Below are positions 9,940 to 20,136 of a DNA stretch of 51,666 bases, piece by piece (position 1 is the first letter of the stretch; each line of letters opens with the position of its first letter). The stretch lies in NCBI RefSeq assembly GCF_017872975.1, contig NZ_JAGGJP010000019.1:1-51666 (forward strand), read 5' to 3'. The stretch comes from Rubellimicrobium aerolatum (GTDB lineage: Bacteria > Pseudomonadota > Alphaproteobacteria > Rhodobacterales > Rhodobacteraceae). The notes under the pieces are model-generated. The model was not told the origin of the DNA. It saw nothing but the letters and a program-made list of their open reading frames with translations, and searched no databases. The position numbers were made by a program, and so were the translations under genes.

Positions 9940-10491
9940 ATGATGGACGATCCGCTCGTCGAGACGCTGACCGAGGATCACCGCTGGGAGGACCTCGGGC
10001 TGGAGGAGTTGGCCGAACGGGCCTGCCGCGCCACCCTGGAGCGGCTGGGACTGGACCCCTCGGCCTACGAGATCAGCCTGCTGGCCTGCAACGACCGGCG
10101 CATCGCCGAGCTGAACGAGGACTTCCGCGGCAAGCCGCAGCCGACCAACGTCCTGAGCTGGCCCTCGGAGGAGCGGGGCGCGCAGAAGGCGGGCGAGATG
10201 CCGCACCTTCCCGCGCCCGAGCCGCCGATGCCGGTGGGCCTGGGCGACATCGCCATCGCCTGGGAAACCTGCGCCCGCGAGGCCGAGGAGGCGCGCAAGT
10301 CCCTGGAGGCCCACGCGACGCATCTTCTCGTGCACGGGACGCTGCACCTGCTGGGCTTCGACCACGAGCGCGAGGTCGACGCGGAGCTGATGGAGGGGCT
10401 GGAGACCGAGATCCTGATGGGCCTCGGGCTTGCGGACCCCTATGCTCCTGGGGCAGAAGGGGCCGCCACCACGAGGATCACCGATGGCTGA
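9940..10491 (+). CDS. ybeY: endoribonuclease YbeY
   Basis: A 183-residue zinc-dependent endoribonuclease for 16S rRNA 3'-end maturation and ribosome quality control. The UPF0054 signature [11 protein letters not shown] carries the zinc ligands His132, His136 and His142. NVLSWPSEE (70-78) is the usual upstream strand. It starts three bases after the phoH stop and overlaps the next gene by eight bases, so the genes are co-transcribed. Confidence 0.95.
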   Translation: MMDDPLVETLTEDHRWEDLGLEELAERACRATLERLGLDPSAYEISLLACNDRRIAELNEDFRGKPQPTNVLSWPSEERGAQKAGEMPHLPAPEPPMPVGLGDIAIAWETCAREAEEARKSLEAHATHLLVHGTLHLLGFDHEREVDAELMEGLETEILMGLGLADPYAPGAEGAATTRITDG

Positions 10492-11353
10492 CGCCAGCAC
10501 CCCCACGCCGCGCCGCGACGAGGGAAGCGACGACCCCTCCGAGGGTCCGAGTCGCGGCTTCTTCTCGCGCATCATCGAGGCGCTGAGCGCCTCGGATGGC
10601 GACGACGAGAAGCCCGACACCCGGCCCGCGACGCCGACATACCACAGCCTCGTCAACCTGCGCCGGATGCGGGCCGAGGACGTGGCGATCCCGAAATCCG
10701 AGATCGTCGCGGTGCCGGTGACGATCGGCCTTCCCGACCTCGTGGAGGAGTTCCGGGAGTCGGGGCGCACCCGCATCCCCGTGTACGAGGGGAGCCTCGA
10801 CCAGCCGCTCGGCATCGTGAACCTCAAGGACGTGGCGCTGAAGCACGGCTTCGGGCGCGGCGCCGACTTCGACCTCCGCGCCATGCTGCGGCCGCTGCTG
10901 TATGTGCCGCCGTCGATGCCGCTGGCGACGCTGCTCCAGAAGATGCAGGCGGAGCGCATCCACATGGCCCTCGTGATCGACGAATACGGCGGCACGGACG
11001 GCCTTTGCACCATCGAGGACCTCCTTGAGACGGTGGTGGGCGAGATCGACGACGAGCACGACGTGGCCGAGCCCCAGCACGTCTCGCGCGAGGGGGAGGG
11101 GGTCTGGATCGTGGACGGCGCCACGCCCATCGAGGAGTTCGAGGACGCGATCGGCCTGGACCTCACCGCGCACGAGGAGATCGACGCGGAGGAGGTGGAC
11201 ACCATGGGGGGCCTCGTCTTCCTGCTCGCCGGGCATGTCGCGCAGAAGGGCGAGGTGGTCGCCCACCCGGACGGCCCGCTGTTCGAGGTGCTGGACGCCG
11301 ACTCGCGCCGCGTGCGGCGGCTTCGCGTGCGGCTGCCTCCCTCGGGCCGGTGA
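10484..11353 (+). CDS. CorC/HlyC-type CBS-domain protein (TlyC family)
   Basis: A 289-residue cytosolic protein with paired CBS domains (about residues 75-195, containing [21 protein letters not shown] and [19 protein letters not shown]) and a C-terminal CorC_HlyC domain ending in RRLRVRLPP. It lacks the N-terminal DUF21 membrane domain. Homologues beside ybeY and lnt have been linked to magnesium/cobalt efflux and magnesium homeostasis. ATG at 10484 (MADASTPTP) lies inside the end of ybeY, and its stop overlaps the lnt start (GTGA). The exact role is inferred from family and context. Confidence 0.9.
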   Translation: MADASTPTPRRDEGSDDPSEGPSRGFFSRIIEALSASDGDDEKPDTRPATPTYHSLVNLRRMRAEDVAIPKSEIVAVPVTIGLPDLVEEFRESGRTRIPVYEGSLDQPLGIVNLKDVALKHGFGRGADFDLRAMLRPLLYVPPSMPLATLLQKMQAERIHMALVIDEYGGTDGLCTIEDLLETVVGEIDDEHDVAEPQHVSREGEGVWIVDGATPIEEFEDAIGLDLTAHEEIDAEEVDTMGGLVFLLAGHVAQKGEVVAHPDGPLFEVLDADSRRVRRLRVRLPPSGR

Positions 11354-12855
11354 TCGGCGCGCAGGTCCTCGGGACGGCGCCCGCGCGGGTCGCCGCCTGG
11401 CCCCGTCCGGTGCGGATGGGGGCCTTCGCCGCCTTGGGCGCCGTGCTGGCGCTGGGGCAGGTGCCGGTCTCCTGGCCGGTCGCCGCCTTGGCCGCGCTGG
11501 TGCTGGCCTTCGCGCTGGCCCGCGGGGGCGCGGGCTTTGCCGAGGGATGGGCGCTGGGGCTGGGGCACTTCGCGGTGGCCTTGCGCTGGATCGTCGAGCC
11601 CTTCCTCGTGGAGCCGGAGCGCACGGGCTGGATGGCGCCTTTCGCGCTCCTGTTCATGGCGGGGGGACTCGCGCTGTTCTGGGGCGCGGCCTTCGGGGTG
11701 GCGCGGCGGCTGCGGCTGGGCGTGCTCGGGCTCGCCGCGCTCTGGGCGGGGGCGGAGGCCCTGCGGTCGGTGGTGTTCACCGGCTTTCCCTGGGCGCTGG
11801 TCGGCCATGTCTGGATCGACACGCCGCTGGTGCAGGTCGCCGCCGTCACGGGGCAGCAGGGGCTGACGCTGCTCACGCTGCTCGCGGCGGCCGTCATGGC
11901 CGAGCCCCGCATGGGGTTCGGGCGGCTGGCCGTGCCGGTGGCGCTGGTCGCGGGGGCCGTGCTGCTGCGGCCCGGTCCGGCGCCCGTCCTGGGCGAGGAG
12001 GCGCCGGTGGTCCGCATTGTCCAGCCGAACGTGCCGCAGGCCCAGAAATACGACCCGGAGAAGATGCCGGGGCATCTGGAGCGGCTGCTTGCCCTGTCCG
12101 CGCGGCAGCGGGAGGACGCCGATCTGGTGGTCTGGCCCGAGACGGCGCTCCCCGACCTGCTGGAGTGGGCCGGGCCGACGCTGGCGCTGGGGGCGGAGGC
12201 CGGGGGCGCTCCGGTCGCCACGGGGGTCGTGCGGCGGGACGAACAGGGGCGGTTCTTCAACAGCCTCGTCGTGACGGACGAACGCGGCGAGGTGCGCGAG
12301 CTTTACGACAAGGCGCATCTGGTGCCCTTCGGGGAATACATCCCGTTCCGGGGGAGCCTGACGCAGATCGGGCTGGGCGGCCTTGCCGAGATGCAGGGCG
12401 AGGGGTTCGCCGCCGGGACCAAGGGCGCGCTGATCGACCTGCCCGGCATCGGTCGGGCAAGGCCGCTCATCTGCTACGAGGGCATCTTCCCCGAGGAGTT
12501 CGGGGCCGAGAGGCCGCGCCTCCTGCTCCTTGTCACCAACGACGCCTGGTTCGGCAAGGATGCCGGACCGCAGCAGCATTTCGCGCTCGGCCGCCTGCGG
12601 GCGGTCGAGTTCGGGCTGCCGCTGGTGCGGGCGGCCAACACCGGGATTTCCGGGCTGATCGACGGGACGGGGCGGGTGCTGGCGTCCCTGCCGCTCGACA
12701 CCGCCGGGGCGCTGGAGGTGCGGTTGCCCCCGGCGCTCGCGCCCACGCCCTACGCGCGGCTGGGGGATTGGCCCGTCTATGGGCTCGGGCTCCTTGTCCT
12801 GCTCGGCGCGGCGTTCCGCCGCCGGGGGATTGACCCGAGGGGCGGGCAGGCATAG
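11350..12855 (+). CDS. lnt: apolipoprotein N-acyltransferase
   Basis: A 501-residue inner-membrane enzyme that adds the third acyl chain to lipoproteins. About six to eight N-terminal hydrophobic segments (to about residue 210) precede a periplasmic nitrilase-like domain. The Glu-Lys-Cys triad can be read in [28 protein letters not shown] and [13 protein letters not shown]. The GTG start at 11350 overlaps the upstream stop by four bases. A final hydrophobic helix ([16 protein letters not shown]) anchors the C-terminus. Confidence 0.95.
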   Translation: MIGAQVLGTAPARVAAWPRPVRMGAFAALGAVLALGQVPVSWPVAALAALVLAFALARGGAGFAEGWALGLGHFAVALRWIVEPFLVEPERTGWMAPFALLFMAGGLALFWGAAFGVARRLRLGVLGLAALWAGAEALRSVVFTGFPWALVGHVWIDTPLVQVAAVTGQQGLTLLTLLAAAVMAEPRMGFGRLAVPVALVAGAVLLRPGPAPVLGEEAPVVRIVQPNVPQAQKYDPEKMPGHLERLLALSARQREDADLVVWPETALPDLLEWAGPTLALGAEAGGAPVATGVVRRDEQGRFFNSLVVTDERGEVRELYDKAHLVPFGEYIPFRGSLTQIGLGGLAEMQGEGFAAGTKGALIDLPGIGRARPLICYEGIFPEEFGAERPRLLLLVTNDAWFGKDAGPQQHFALGRLRAVEFGLPLVRAANTGISGLIDGTGRVLASLPLDTAGALEVRLPPALAPTPYARLGDWPVYGLGLLVLLGAAFRRRGIDPRGGQA

Positions 12856-12868
12856 CCATGTCCGAACC

Positions 12869-12915
12869 CCCGTCACAACGGCTTCCTGGCGTGACGGGCG
12901 AACTTGAATGGAGCA
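12869..12915 (+). promoter_or_regulatory. SAM/SAH riboswitch controlling metK
   Basis: CCCGTCAC (12869-12876) pairs perfectly with GTGACGGG (12891-12898). The loop AACGGCTTCCTGGC and the downstream GGAGCA (12910-12915) match the conserved core of the SAM/SAH riboswitch class (recalled core: GUCACAACGGCUUCC). Loop GCTTCC can pair with GGAGC to form the pseudoknot, which hides the ribosome-binding site seven bases before the metK ATG. The class is known from Rhodobacterales directly upstream of metK. It represses translation when SAM or SAH is bound. Confidence 0.93.
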
Positions 12916-12921
12916 ACCCCC

Positions 12922-14112
12922 ATGTCCCGCCTCGACTATGTGTTCACCTCGGAGTCCGTTTCCGAGGGGCACCCCGACAAGCTCTGCGACCGCATCTCGG
13001 ACGCCGTGCTCGATGCCCTTCTGGCCGAGGACCCGCTGGCGCGCGTCGCCTGCGAGACCTTCGCCACCACCAACCGCGTCGTCATCGGCGGCGAGGTGGG
13101 CCTGCGCGACCAGGGTCGCCTGCGGGCCTTCAAGGGCAACGTGGAGGGCATCGTCCGCGAGGCCGTGCGCGACATCGGGTATGAGCAGGACAAGTTCCAC
13201 CACGCCACCGTCGAGGTGACGAACCTGCTCCACGAGCAGTCGGCCCACATCGCCCAGGGCGTCACCGGCGAGCGGGGCGAGGAGGGCGCGGGCGACCAGG
13301 GGATCATGTTCGGCTACGCCACCCGCGAGACGGCGGAGCTGATGCCCGCGCCGATCCAGTATTCGCACGCCGTCCTCCGCCGCCTCGCCGAGGCGCGGAA
13401 GTCCGGGGCCGAACCCTTGCTGCGGCCCGATGCCAAGTCGCAGATCAGCCTGCGCTACGCCGGCGGGCGGCCGGTCGAGGTCACGTCCATCGTGCTGTCC
13501 ACGCAGCACGAGTCCGAGGCGCAGACCAGCGCCGACATCCGCGCCATCGTGGAGCCCTATGTCCGCGAGGTGCTTCCCGACGGCTGGATCATGCCGGCCA
13601 CGAAGTGGTGGGTGAACCCGACGGGGGCCTTCGTGATCGGGGGTCCGGACGGGGACGCGGGGCTGACGGGGCGCAAGATCATCGTCGACACCTACGGCGG
13701 CGCGGCCCCGCACGGGGGCGGCGCGTTCTCGGGCAAGGACCCGAGCAAGGTGGACCGATCCGCCGCCTATGCGGCGCGCTATCTCGCGAAGAACGTGGTG
13801 GCGGCGGGGCTGGCCGACCGCTGCACGATCCAGTTGTCCTACGCCATCGGGGTCGCCCGGCCGCTCACCATCTATGCCGACCTGCACGGGACGGGCGTCG
13901 TCGATGCCGCGCTGATCGAGCGGGCCATCGATCAGGTGATGGACCTCACCCCGCGCGGCATCCGCGAGCACCTGGGGCTGAACCGGCCGATCTACGCCCG
14001 GACCGCCGCCTATGGGCATTTCGGCCGGACGCCGGACGCGGACGGCGGCTTCTCCTGGGAACGGACCGATCTTGCCGAGGCGCTGCGGCAGGCGGTGGCG
14101 CTGGCGGCCTGA
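12922..14112 (+). CDS. metK: S-adenosylmethionine synthetase
   Basis: A 396-residue methionine adenosyltransferase making SAM from methionine and ATP. The family signatures are present: [13 protein letters not shown] near residue 10, [10 protein letters not shown] (about 128) and the glycine-rich [22 protein letters not shown] at 12922 ([14 protein letters not shown]) is chosen; the in-frame TTG at 12904 lies inside the riboswitch tail. Expression is almost certainly set by the SAM/SAH riboswitch whose 3' strand contains its Shine-Dalgarno sequence. Confidence 0.97.
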   Translation: MSRLDYVFTSESVSEGHPDKLCDRISDAVLDALLAEDPLARVACETFATTNRVVIGGEVGLRDQGRLRAFKGNVEGIVREAVRDIGYEQDKFHHATVEVTNLLHEQSAHIAQGVTGERGEEGAGDQGIMFGYATRETAELMPAPIQYSHAVLRRLAEARKSGAEPLLRPDAKSQISLRYAGGRPVEVTSIVLSTQHESEAQTSADIRAIVEPYVREVLPDGWIMPATKWWVNPTGAFVIGGPDGDAGLTGRKIIVDTYGGAAPHGGGAFSGKDPSKVDRSAAYAARYLAKNVVAAGLADRCTIQLSYAIGVARPLTIYADLHGTGVVDAALIERAIDQVMDLTPRGIREHLGLNRPIYARTAAYGHFGRTPDADGGFSWERTDLAEALRQAVALAA

Positions 14113-14196
14113 AGGGGCGCCGATCACGCGCGCGTGTTTTGCCGGATCGGGCGCGCGCCCTTGTTCTCCCGTGTCATCGACGCGGGAGAGCATGGA

Positions 14197-15450
14197 ATGG
14201 CGCAGGACATCTTCACGGCGGGCCTGTCCCGGCGCGGCTTCATGGCGGGGGCGAGCGGGATCGCCGCAGGCGCCGTGCTGGCGGGGGCCGCGCAGGCGCA
14301 AGAGTCCGGCCAGGGCGCGGCGGAGGTCGTGCGCGGGGAGGACCCGCCGAACCGGCTCGTGGGCCGTCCGGCCGAGATCGAGACCGAGTTGCGCCAGCCC
14401 GAGGCGCGGCGCGTGGGCTGGGCCGTGGCGGGCCTGGGCCACTTCGCCACCTCGTATCAGATCCCGGCCTTGGGGCGGGCGCGGTATTCGGAGCTGAAGG
14501 GCCTTGTCTCCGGCAACCCCGAGAAGGCGGCCGAGATCGCCCGGCGCACGGGGGTGGCCGAGGGGAGCGTCTATTCCTACGACAGCTTCGACAGCATCCG
14601 GGACAACCCGGAGATCGAGGTGGTCTATGTCGTCACCCCGAACTCGCTCCACCGCGACCTTGTGATCCGGGCCTTCGAGGCCGGGAAGCACGTCATGGTC
14701 GAGAAGCCCATGGCGACCACGCCCGAGGACGCGGAGGCGATGATCGCCGCGCGGGACGCCGCCGGCAGGAAGCTCATGGTCGCGTATCGCGCGCATTTCG
14801 AGCCGATCAACCTGATGACCGCCACGATGATCCGCGAGGGGCGGATGGGGGACCTGAGCTTCCTGTCGTCCGACCACCACCGGCCGCTGGTCCCGGAGGA
14901 CCCCAAGGACCAGTGGCGGATGAAGCGCGACCTTGCGGGCGGCGGATCGTTCACGGACATCGGCATCTATTCCCTGAACGGGGTGATCTGGTTCATGGGC
15001 GAGGCGCCCGAGGCGCTGTCGGCGCGCACCCATAGCCCTCCCGGCGACGCCCGGTTCGCGGAGGTCGAGGCGGTCTGCACGGTGCAGTTGCGGTTCCCGT
15101 CGGGGCGGCTCGCCACGCTGTCCTCGGGCTACATCGCCGACAAGAAGCGCATCGACGTGTGGGGGTCGGAGGCGGTCGCCGTGCTCGATCCGGCGACCGA
15201 ATACATGGGGAACCGGCTGATGGTCTCCATGGCCCAAGGGACGCAGGAGATGCAGTCGGAGTTCGGCAGCCAGGTCCAGTTCGACCGGGAGATCGATCAC
15301 CTGAGCCAGGCCATCCTGACCGACAGCGACGTGAAGACGCCGGGCGAGATGGGGCTGCGCGACGTGCGGCTGATCGCGGCGGTCTACCGGTCGGCCGCCG
15401 AGGCGGGGCGGTGGATCGAGCTGAACGAGGACGGATCGGCGCGCGGTTGA
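14197..15450 (+). CDS. Gfo/Idh/MocA-family oxidoreductase with Tat signal
   Basis: A 417-residue protein with a twin-arginine leader ([11 protein letters not shown], residues 9-19, then an Ala-rich stretch ending AQAQE), so probably exported folded to the periplasm. The mature part begins with a Rossmann fold ([20 protein letters not shown]) and carries the family motif VEKPMATT. This layout resembles glucose-fructose oxidoreductase, which keeps a tightly bound NADP; the sugar substrate here is unknown. ATG at 14197 has GGAGAG upstream. It sits between metK and trmB, an insertion in the housekeeping run. Confidence 0.88.
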   Translation: MAQDIFTAGLSRRGFMAGASGIAAGAVLAGAAQAQESGQGAAEVVRGEDPPNRLVGRPAEIETELRQPEARRVGWAVAGLGHFATSYQIPALGRARYSELKGLVSGNPEKAAEIARRTGVAEGSVYSYDSFDSIRDNPEIEVVYVVTPNSLHRDLVIRAFEAGKHVMVEKPMATTPEDAEAMIAARDAAGRKLMVAYRAHFEPINLMTATMIREGRMGDLSFLSSDHHRPLVPEDPKDQWRMKRDLAGGGSFTDIGIYSLNGVIWFMGEAPEALSARTHSPPGDARFAEVEAVCTVQLRFPSGRLATLSSGYIADKKRIDVWGSEAVAVLDPATEYMGNRLMVSMAQGTQEMQSEFGSQVQFDREIDHLSQAILTDSDVKTPGEMGLRDVRLIAAVYRSAAEAGRWIELNEDGSARG

Positions 15451-15489
15451 CTTGACGGGGGCGGAGGGCGTGCCTATCCGCCCGGTCCC

Positions 15490-16173
15490 ATGACCGACGA
15501 ACCGGATCGCCAGTGGCGCAACTTCTATGGCCGGACGCGGGGCAAGACGCTCCGGCCCCTTCAGCGCGAGCGGCTGGAGGAGGTCTTGCCGAGGCTCACC
15601 CTGCGCGGCGTCACGCGGGAGGAGAACCCCGCGCGGGCCGTGCTGGAGGGGGTGCCCGAGCCGCTCTGGCTGGAGATCGGGTTCGGGGGCGGGGAGCATC
15701 TCGTTCACATGGCGAAGGCCTACCCGGAGGTGACGATCCTCGGGGCGGAGCCCTACGTGAACGGGATCGCGCAGTTCCTGGGGAAGCTGGAGGCCGAGGG
15801 CGTGGGGAACGTCCGCGTGCATCCGGGGGATGCGCGCGACCTGCTGGAGGTCCTGCCCGAGGGGTGCCTGGGACGCGCGTTCCTCAACTACCCGGACCCC
15901 TGGCCCAAGGCGCGGCACCATCGGCGGCGCTTCGTCACGCCCGAGCCGCTGGGGCTGCTGGCCCGCGCGATGGCGCGCGGCGCGGAGTTCCGCGTCGCGA
16001 CCGACATCGAGGATTACGTGCGCCAGACCTTGGAGGAGGTGCCGCAGGCGGGTTTCGAGTTGCTGCGCGGCCCGACCGACGACGCCTGGGGCGACTGGAC
16101 GCGGACGCGCTACGAGGCCAAGGCGCTGCGCGAGGGGCGGTCGCCCCATTACATGACCTTCCGTCGTCGGTAG
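15490..16173 (+). CDS. trmB: tRNA (guanine-N7-)-methyltransferase
   Basis: A 227-residue SAM-dependent methyltransferase that makes m7G46 in tRNA. The SAM-binding segment [12 protein letters not shown], the acidic GAEPYVNGI and the conserved [18 protein letters not shown] are diagnostic of TrmB; the usual Phe-Pro-Asp-Pro-Trp variant reads Tyr-Pro-Asp-Pro-Trp here. The C-terminal [17 protein letters not shown] is the tRNA-binding end. The start ATG at 15490 follows a short gap after the oxidoreductase. Confidence 0.95.
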   Translation: MTDEPDRQWRNFYGRTRGKTLRPLQRERLEEVLPRLTLRGVTREENPARAVLEGVPEPLWLEIGFGGGEHLVHMAKAYPEVTILGAEPYVNGIAQFLGKLEAEGVGNVRVHPGDARDLLEVLPEGCLGRAFLNYPDPWPKARHHRRRFVTPEPLGLLARAMARGAEFRVATDIEDYVRQTLEEVPQAGFELLRGPTDDAWGDWTRTRYEAKALREGRSPHYMTFRRR

Positions 16174-16209
16174 CGGCGGGCTATGACGCCCCCCGAACAA
16201 GGAGGCGCC

Positions 16210-17553
16210 ATGTCCGGCCACGGCCAACCCATCCCGATGACCGCCCGTCCGGGGCATCCCCTGAGCGGCGTCGCGCACGTCCCCGGCGACAAGTCGATCT
16301 CGCACCGCTCGCTCATCCTCGGCGCGCTGAGCGTGGGGGAAACCCGCGTGACGGGGCTGCTGGAAGGCGAGGACGTGCTCGACACCGCGAAGGCCATGCG
16401 GGCCTTCGGGGCGGAGGTCGAGAAGCAGGGCGACACCTGGAGCGTGCACGGCGTGGGCGTCGGCGGGTTCGCCGAGCCGTCGGACGTGATCGACTGCGGG
16501 AACAGCGGCACGGGCGTGCGGCTGGTCATGGGGTGCATGGCGACGACCGCCATCACGGCGACCTTCACGGGGGATGCCTCGCTGAGAGGCCGCCCGATGG
16601 GCCGCGTGACGGAGCCGCTGGCGCTGTTCGGCGCGCAGAGCTTTGGCCGCCAGGGCGGTCGCCTTCCGATGACGGTGGTGGGCGCGCGCGATCCGCTGCC
16701 GGTGACGTATGCGCTTCCGGTGCCGTCCGCGCAGGTGAAGTCGGCGGTGCTGCTCGCGGGGCTCAATGCCCCCGGCGAGACCGTGGTGATCGAGCGGGAG
16801 GCCACGCGGGACCACACCGAGCGGATGCTGCGGGGGTTCGGGGCGGAGGTGCGGGTCGAGGACTCCGCCGAGGGACGGGCCATCACCTTGGTCGGACAAC
16901 CCGAGCTGCGGGCGCAGAGCATCGTCGTGCCGCGCGATCCCTCCAGCGCGGCCTTCCCCGTCTGCGCGGGGCTGGTCGTGCCGGGGTCGGACGTGCTGGT
17001 GCCGAACATCGGGCTGAACCCGACGCGGGCGGGGCTGTTCGAGACGCTGCGCGAGATGGGGGCGGACCTGACCTTCGAGGGTCTGCGCGACGAGGGCGGG
17101 GAGCCGGTCGCGGACCTTCGCGCCCGGTTCAGCGGGGCCTTGCGCGGCGTCGAGGTGCCGCCCGAGCGGGCGGCCTCCATGATCGACGAGTATCCGATCC
17201 TGTCGGTCGTGGCCGCCTTCGCCGAGGGGCCGACCGTGATGCGCGGCGTCAGGGAATTGCGCGTCAAGGAGAGCGACCGGATCGACGCCATGGCGGTGCT
17301 GCTCCGCGCCGCGGGCGTGGAGGTCGAGGAGGGGCCGGACTGGATGATCGTGCACGGGCGCGGGGCGGAGGGCGTCGAGGGCGGCGCCACGGTTTCGACG
17401 CGGCTCGACCACAGAATCGCCATGTCGGGGCTGATCCTGGGGATGGCGGCGCGGCGCGGCCTGGGGATCGACGACGGGTCGCCGATCGCCACGAGCTTCC
17501 CCGCCTTCGAGACGCTGATGGCGGGCCTGGGGGCCGCGCTGGTTCGGGGATGA
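16210..17553 (+). CDS. aroA: 3-phosphoshikimate 1-carboxyvinyltransferase (EPSP synthase)
   Basis: A 447-residue enzyme of the shikimate pathway that joins shikimate-3-phosphate and phosphoenolpyruvate. Signatures include [14 protein letters not shown] (residues 21-34), GNSGTGVRL and the late [11 protein letters not shown] at 16210 is preferred over 16183 because AAGGAGG (16199-16205) precedes it at good spacing. The motif order resembles the bacterial class II (CP4-like) enzymes common in alphaproteobacteria, but the class was not tested. A four-base gap leads to the small membrane gene before cmk. Confidence 0.95.
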   Translation: MSGHGQPIPMTARPGHPLSGVAHVPGDKSISHRSLILGALSVGETRVTGLLEGEDVLDTAKAMRAFGAEVEKQGDTWSVHGVGVGGFAEPSDVIDCGNSGTGVRLVMGCMATTAITATFTGDASLRGRPMGRVTEPLALFGAQSFGRQGGRLPMTVVGARDPLPVTYALPVPSAQVKSAVLLAGLNAPGETVVIEREATRDHTERMLRGFGAEVRVEDSAEGRAITLVGQPELRAQSIVVPRDPSSAAFPVCAGLVVPGSDVLVPNIGLNPTRAGLFETLREMGADLTFEGLRDEGGEPVADLRARFSGALRGVEVPPERAASMIDEYPILSVVAAFAEGPTVMRGVRELRVKESDRIDAMAVLLRAAGVEVEEGPDWMIVHGRGAEGVEGGATVSTRLDHRIAMSGLILGMAARRGLGIDDGSPIATSFPAFETLMAGLGAALVRG

Positions 17554-17557
17554 GTGG

Positions 17558-17839
17558 ATGAGCGGCGAGGCCGAGGCGAGGGGCACCGGGCCCGAGGGAC
17601 CGGCCGGGCCGGAGGGGCCGGGCGAGGGGAGCGCCGAGGGCCGGGCGCTGGCCCGCGCCCGCGCCGTCTGGGCCGAGAAGGAGGCCCGCATCGCCGCGCA
17701 CGAGGCCCTGCTGGAGGAGCGGGCGCTGGTCGCCAGCGCCAGGCGGCGGCGCGTCACCCGCATCGTGCTGCTGGTGCTGGCCGGCGTGTTCTGGACGATG
17801 GCGGCGGTGCGGCGGGGGTGGCTTCCATGGTGGTCCTGA
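17558..17839 (+). CDS. small single-pass membrane protein, unknown function
   Basis: A 93-residue protein: a Gly/Glu/Pro-rich N-terminus (1-27), a charged amphipathic helix (about 28-66) and one hydrophobic segment near the C-terminus ([16 protein letters not shown], about 69-84) ending WLPWWS. Its start is four bases after the aroA stop and its end overlaps the cmk start by 13 bases, so it is read as part of an aroA-cmk operon. It is not a recognised family; the overlap and codon pattern suggest a real gene. Confidence 0.6.
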   Translation: MSGEAEARGTGPEGPAGPEGPGEGSAEGRALARARAVWAEKEARIAAHEALLEERALVASARRRRVTRIVLLVLAGVFWTMAAVRRGWLPWWS

Positions 17840-18441
17840 CGGTCGCCATCGACGGCCCCGCCGCCGCCGGCAAGGGCACCATCGCCAAGGCCCTGGCGCG
17901 CGAGCTGGGGCTGCGGCACCTCGACACCGGGAGCCTCTACCGCGCCGTCGCGCTGCGGGTGCTGGGGGGCGAGGACGCCGTGGCGGTGGCGCGCGGCCTC
18001 GGCCCGGATGACCTCGCCGACCCGCGCCTCCGGCAGCCCGAGGTCGCGCAGGAGGCGAGCCGCGTCGCCGCGATCCCGGAGGTTCGGGCGGCGCTTCTCG
18101 ACTTTCAGAAGGCGTTCGCGCGGGCCGAGGGCGGCGCGGTGCTGGACGGGCGCGACATCGGCACGGTGGTCTGCCCGGAGGCCGAGGTGAAGCTGTTCGT
18201 GACCGCGAGCGCCGAGGCGCGGGCCGCCCGGCGCCACGCGGAGCAGGTCGCCGCCGGGCAGGAATCGAGCCTGGAGCGCACGCTGGCGGAGATCCGGGCG
18301 CGCGACGCCCGCGACGAGGGGCGCGACCACGCCCCCCTGCGCGCCGCCGGGGATGCCGTGGTGATCGACACCTCGGGGCTGGGGATCGACGAGGCGGTCG
18401 CCCGCGCTCTCGGCGTCGCCCGCGCGCGGCTGGGGCGCTAG
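17827..18441 (+). CDS. cmk: cytidylate kinase
   Basis: A 204-residue P-loop nucleoside monophosphate kinase that phosphorylates CMP and dCMP. Motifs: [15 protein letters not shown] (Walker A, residues 7-21), [30 protein letters not shown] and [13 protein letters not shown]. The start is ATG 17827 or GTG 17830. The neighbours aroA upstream and rpsA downstream are the widely conserved aroA-cmk-rpsA order, interrupted here by two extra genes. Confidence 0.96.
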   Translation: MVVLTVAIDGPAAAGKGTIAKALARELGLRHLDTGSLYRAVALRVLGGEDAVAVARGLGPDDLADPRLRQPEVAQEASRVAAIPEVRAALLDFQKAFARAEGGAVLDGRDIGTVVCPEAEVKLFVTASAEARAARRHAEQVAAGQESSLERTLAEIRARDARDEGRDHAPLRAAGDAVVIDTSGLGIDEAVARALGVARARLGR

Positions 18442-18750
18442 GGCGGGCGCCAGGATCGCGTCGAGCGGCTCGTCGGGCTGGAAGGTCCAGGGGGGCAGGT
18501 CGGCCCAGGGGGTGGCCTGGATCGCCTGGGCGAAGCCCTCGCGGAGCGCCGAGGCGTGGGCCGCGATGGCGAGGGGGCCGGCGGACGAGCGCAGGAGCGC
18601 CGCGAAGGCCAGGAGCGCGCGGCGGCGCGCGAAGGCGAGCGCGGGGATGCCGCCGCCCATCACCCGCAGGCGATGGTCGAGCCGTTCGAGCCAGGCGCGG
18701 TGGTCCCGGCGGTCGGGGAGGTCGTCGTCGGCGGCGTCGTCGAAGGGCAT
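18442..18750 (-). CDS. small hypothetical protein, lacks an in-frame stop codon
   Basis: From ATG 18750, preceded by GGAG at good spacing, a plausible protein of about 100 residues begins [20 protein letters not shown]. It has an Ala-rich helical middle and ends around [15 protein letters not shown]. It faces cmk. The frame contains no stop at the cmk boundary and stays open antisense to cmk and beyond for 13.5 kb. A TAG in a neighbouring minus frame (18438-18440) sits exactly at the cmk stop, so a one-base frameshift near the 3' end would restore a normal terminus. The family is not recognised. It may be frameshifted, or carry a sequencing error. Confidence 0.5.
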
Positions 18751-18980
18751 GGCGGGGCTCCGTGTGCGGGAAAGGGGCGGGAGCCCGGAGGATCGCAGCG
18801 AGAGGTTAACGCCGTCCGACAGCAACGAACGGTCAGAGGGCGATTCGCGCAACGCCCCCGGCGGCTGCGCGCGGGGCGATCCGGGAGAGTGCTTCGGGGC
18901 GGGGCGGCGGACGACCTGAAGGGTTGCCTTCGGCGAGTGCCGGACGGAAAGGCGGCGCGGGGACCGAGCGGGGGACGCGG

Positions 18981-19991
18981 ATGCGGGAACGGGTCGTCTG
19001 GATCGACGTGGCCAAGGGGCTGGGGATCGTCGCGGTGGTGGTCGGGCACGTCAGCCATGGCCGAACGGGGGCATGGCTCGTGGCCAAGGAGGCGGTGACC
19101 CTGTTCCATATGCCGCTGTTCTTCCTCCTGTCCGGCCTCGTGGCGCGGCCCCTCGCGCCGCTGACTGGCGCGGCGCGGCGGGCGCGGAGCCTCCTGCTGC
19201 CTTACCTGTCCTTCTTCCTCCTGCTGGTGGGGGTCGTGGTGGCGGAGCAGGCGGCGGCGGGCGGGCCGCTGACGCTCTGGCGGACCCTGTGGGCCGCCGT
19301 GCTGGGGGGCCCCTACCTTTACGGCTACTTTGGCCCGTTCTGGTTCGTGACCTGCCTTTGGGCGGCGCTGGTCGCCTGGGACGCGGCGGCTCGGGTGGCG
19401 GCGCCGCGCTCGGCGGGGATGGCGGCGCTGGCGGGGCTGGCGCTGGCGGCGGCGCTGCTGCTGCAGTCCGCCCCGCCGGGGCCGCGCGTGCCTTTTTCGC
19501 TGGACGCCGTGCCGCTGGCTTTTGCCTGGATCTGGGCCGGCGGCTGGCTGGCCGAGGAACGGATCGCGTCGCGGGGCGTGCTGGCCGCCGCGCTGGCGGT
19601 GGCGGCGATCTGCGGCGGGCTGGCGCTGGCGGGCTGGGAGTTCTCGTTCGACATGAGGGGGGGCGACTACGGCCCGCCGGGGGCGGGGCTCGCGCTGGCC
19701 TGGGCGCTGGCGGTGCTGACGATGCGGGGGGCACGGCTCCTCGCGCGGGTCCGAGGGCTTGGACCGGCGCTGGCCTCGCTGGGGCGGGCCTCGCTGGTGG
19801 TGCTGTTCCTGCACCACGCGATCCAGGTCATGCTGGCCCGGCGGGGCGTCCCGCCGGGGGCGCTGGTCGCGGTCGCGGTGGCGCTGCCCTGGGCGGCCCA
19901 TCTGGCGCTGTCGCGGAGCCCGCTGCTGGCGCTGGCCTTCCTGGGTCGCGCGCCGGCCCGGCCGTCCATCGCGGCCCGCGCGGCGGCCTGA
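18981..19991 (+). CDS. acyltransferase family 3 membrane protein
   Basis: A 336-residue integral membrane protein with about ten hydrophobic segments. The N-terminus [23 protein letters not shown] carries the basic-aspartate-His arrangement of the acyltransferase_3 (OafA/NodX-like) family, which acylates sugars or polysaccharides. [13 protein letters not shown] is a second hallmark. The substrate is unknown; capsule or lipopolysaccharide decoration is a guess. ATG at 18981 starts at the conserved motif; the ATG at 18924 would add a poorly conserved leader. It is inserted between cmk and rpsA. Confidence 0.82.
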   Translation: MRERVVWIDVAKGLGIVAVVVGHVSHGRTGAWLVAKEAVTLFHMPLFFLLSGLVARPLAPLTGAARRARSLLLPYLSFFLLLVGVVVAEQAAAGGPLTLWRTLWAAVLGGPYLYGYFGPFWFVTCLWAALVAWDAAARVAAPRSAGMAALAGLALAAALLLQSAPPGPRVPFSLDAVPLAFAWIWAGGWLAEERIASRGVLAAALAVAAICGGLALAGWEFSFDMRGGDYGPPGAGLALAWALAVLTMRGARLLARVRGLGPALASLGRASLVVLFLHHAIQVMLARRGVPPGALVAVAVALPWAAHLALSRSPLLALAFLGRAPARPSIAARAAA

Positions 19992-20056
19992 TTCCCTCGG
20001 GCCGGGGCGTCGCGCCTTGGCGCTTGCCCCGCGCGCCCTTGTGCGCTAGGGGGGCG

Positions 20057-20105
20057 CGTCCCATATGGGGACGACTTCCCCCCCAGACCGGCGGATACAA
20101 CCGCC
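20057..20105 (+). promoter_or_regulatory. structured 5' leader of rpsA (two hairpins)
   Basis: CGTCCC (20057-20062) pairs with GGGACG (20068-20073), and GGCGG (20090-20094) pairs with CCGCC (20101-20105) around ATACAA. Both lie in the roughly 100 bases before the rpsA start. S1 represses its own translation in E. coli, so a regulatory leader is possible here, but this is inference. Confidence 0.35.
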
Positions 20106-20136
20106 AGGCCCGAAAACCGTGCAAAAGGATACGCAT

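Noticed and set aside
6211-18852. A 4622-residue open frame on the minus strand ending in fabB
   Set aside because: Only the last 408 residues (fabB) and a short N-terminal part are protein-like; the rest is antisense to conserved genes and exists because stop-complement codons are unused.
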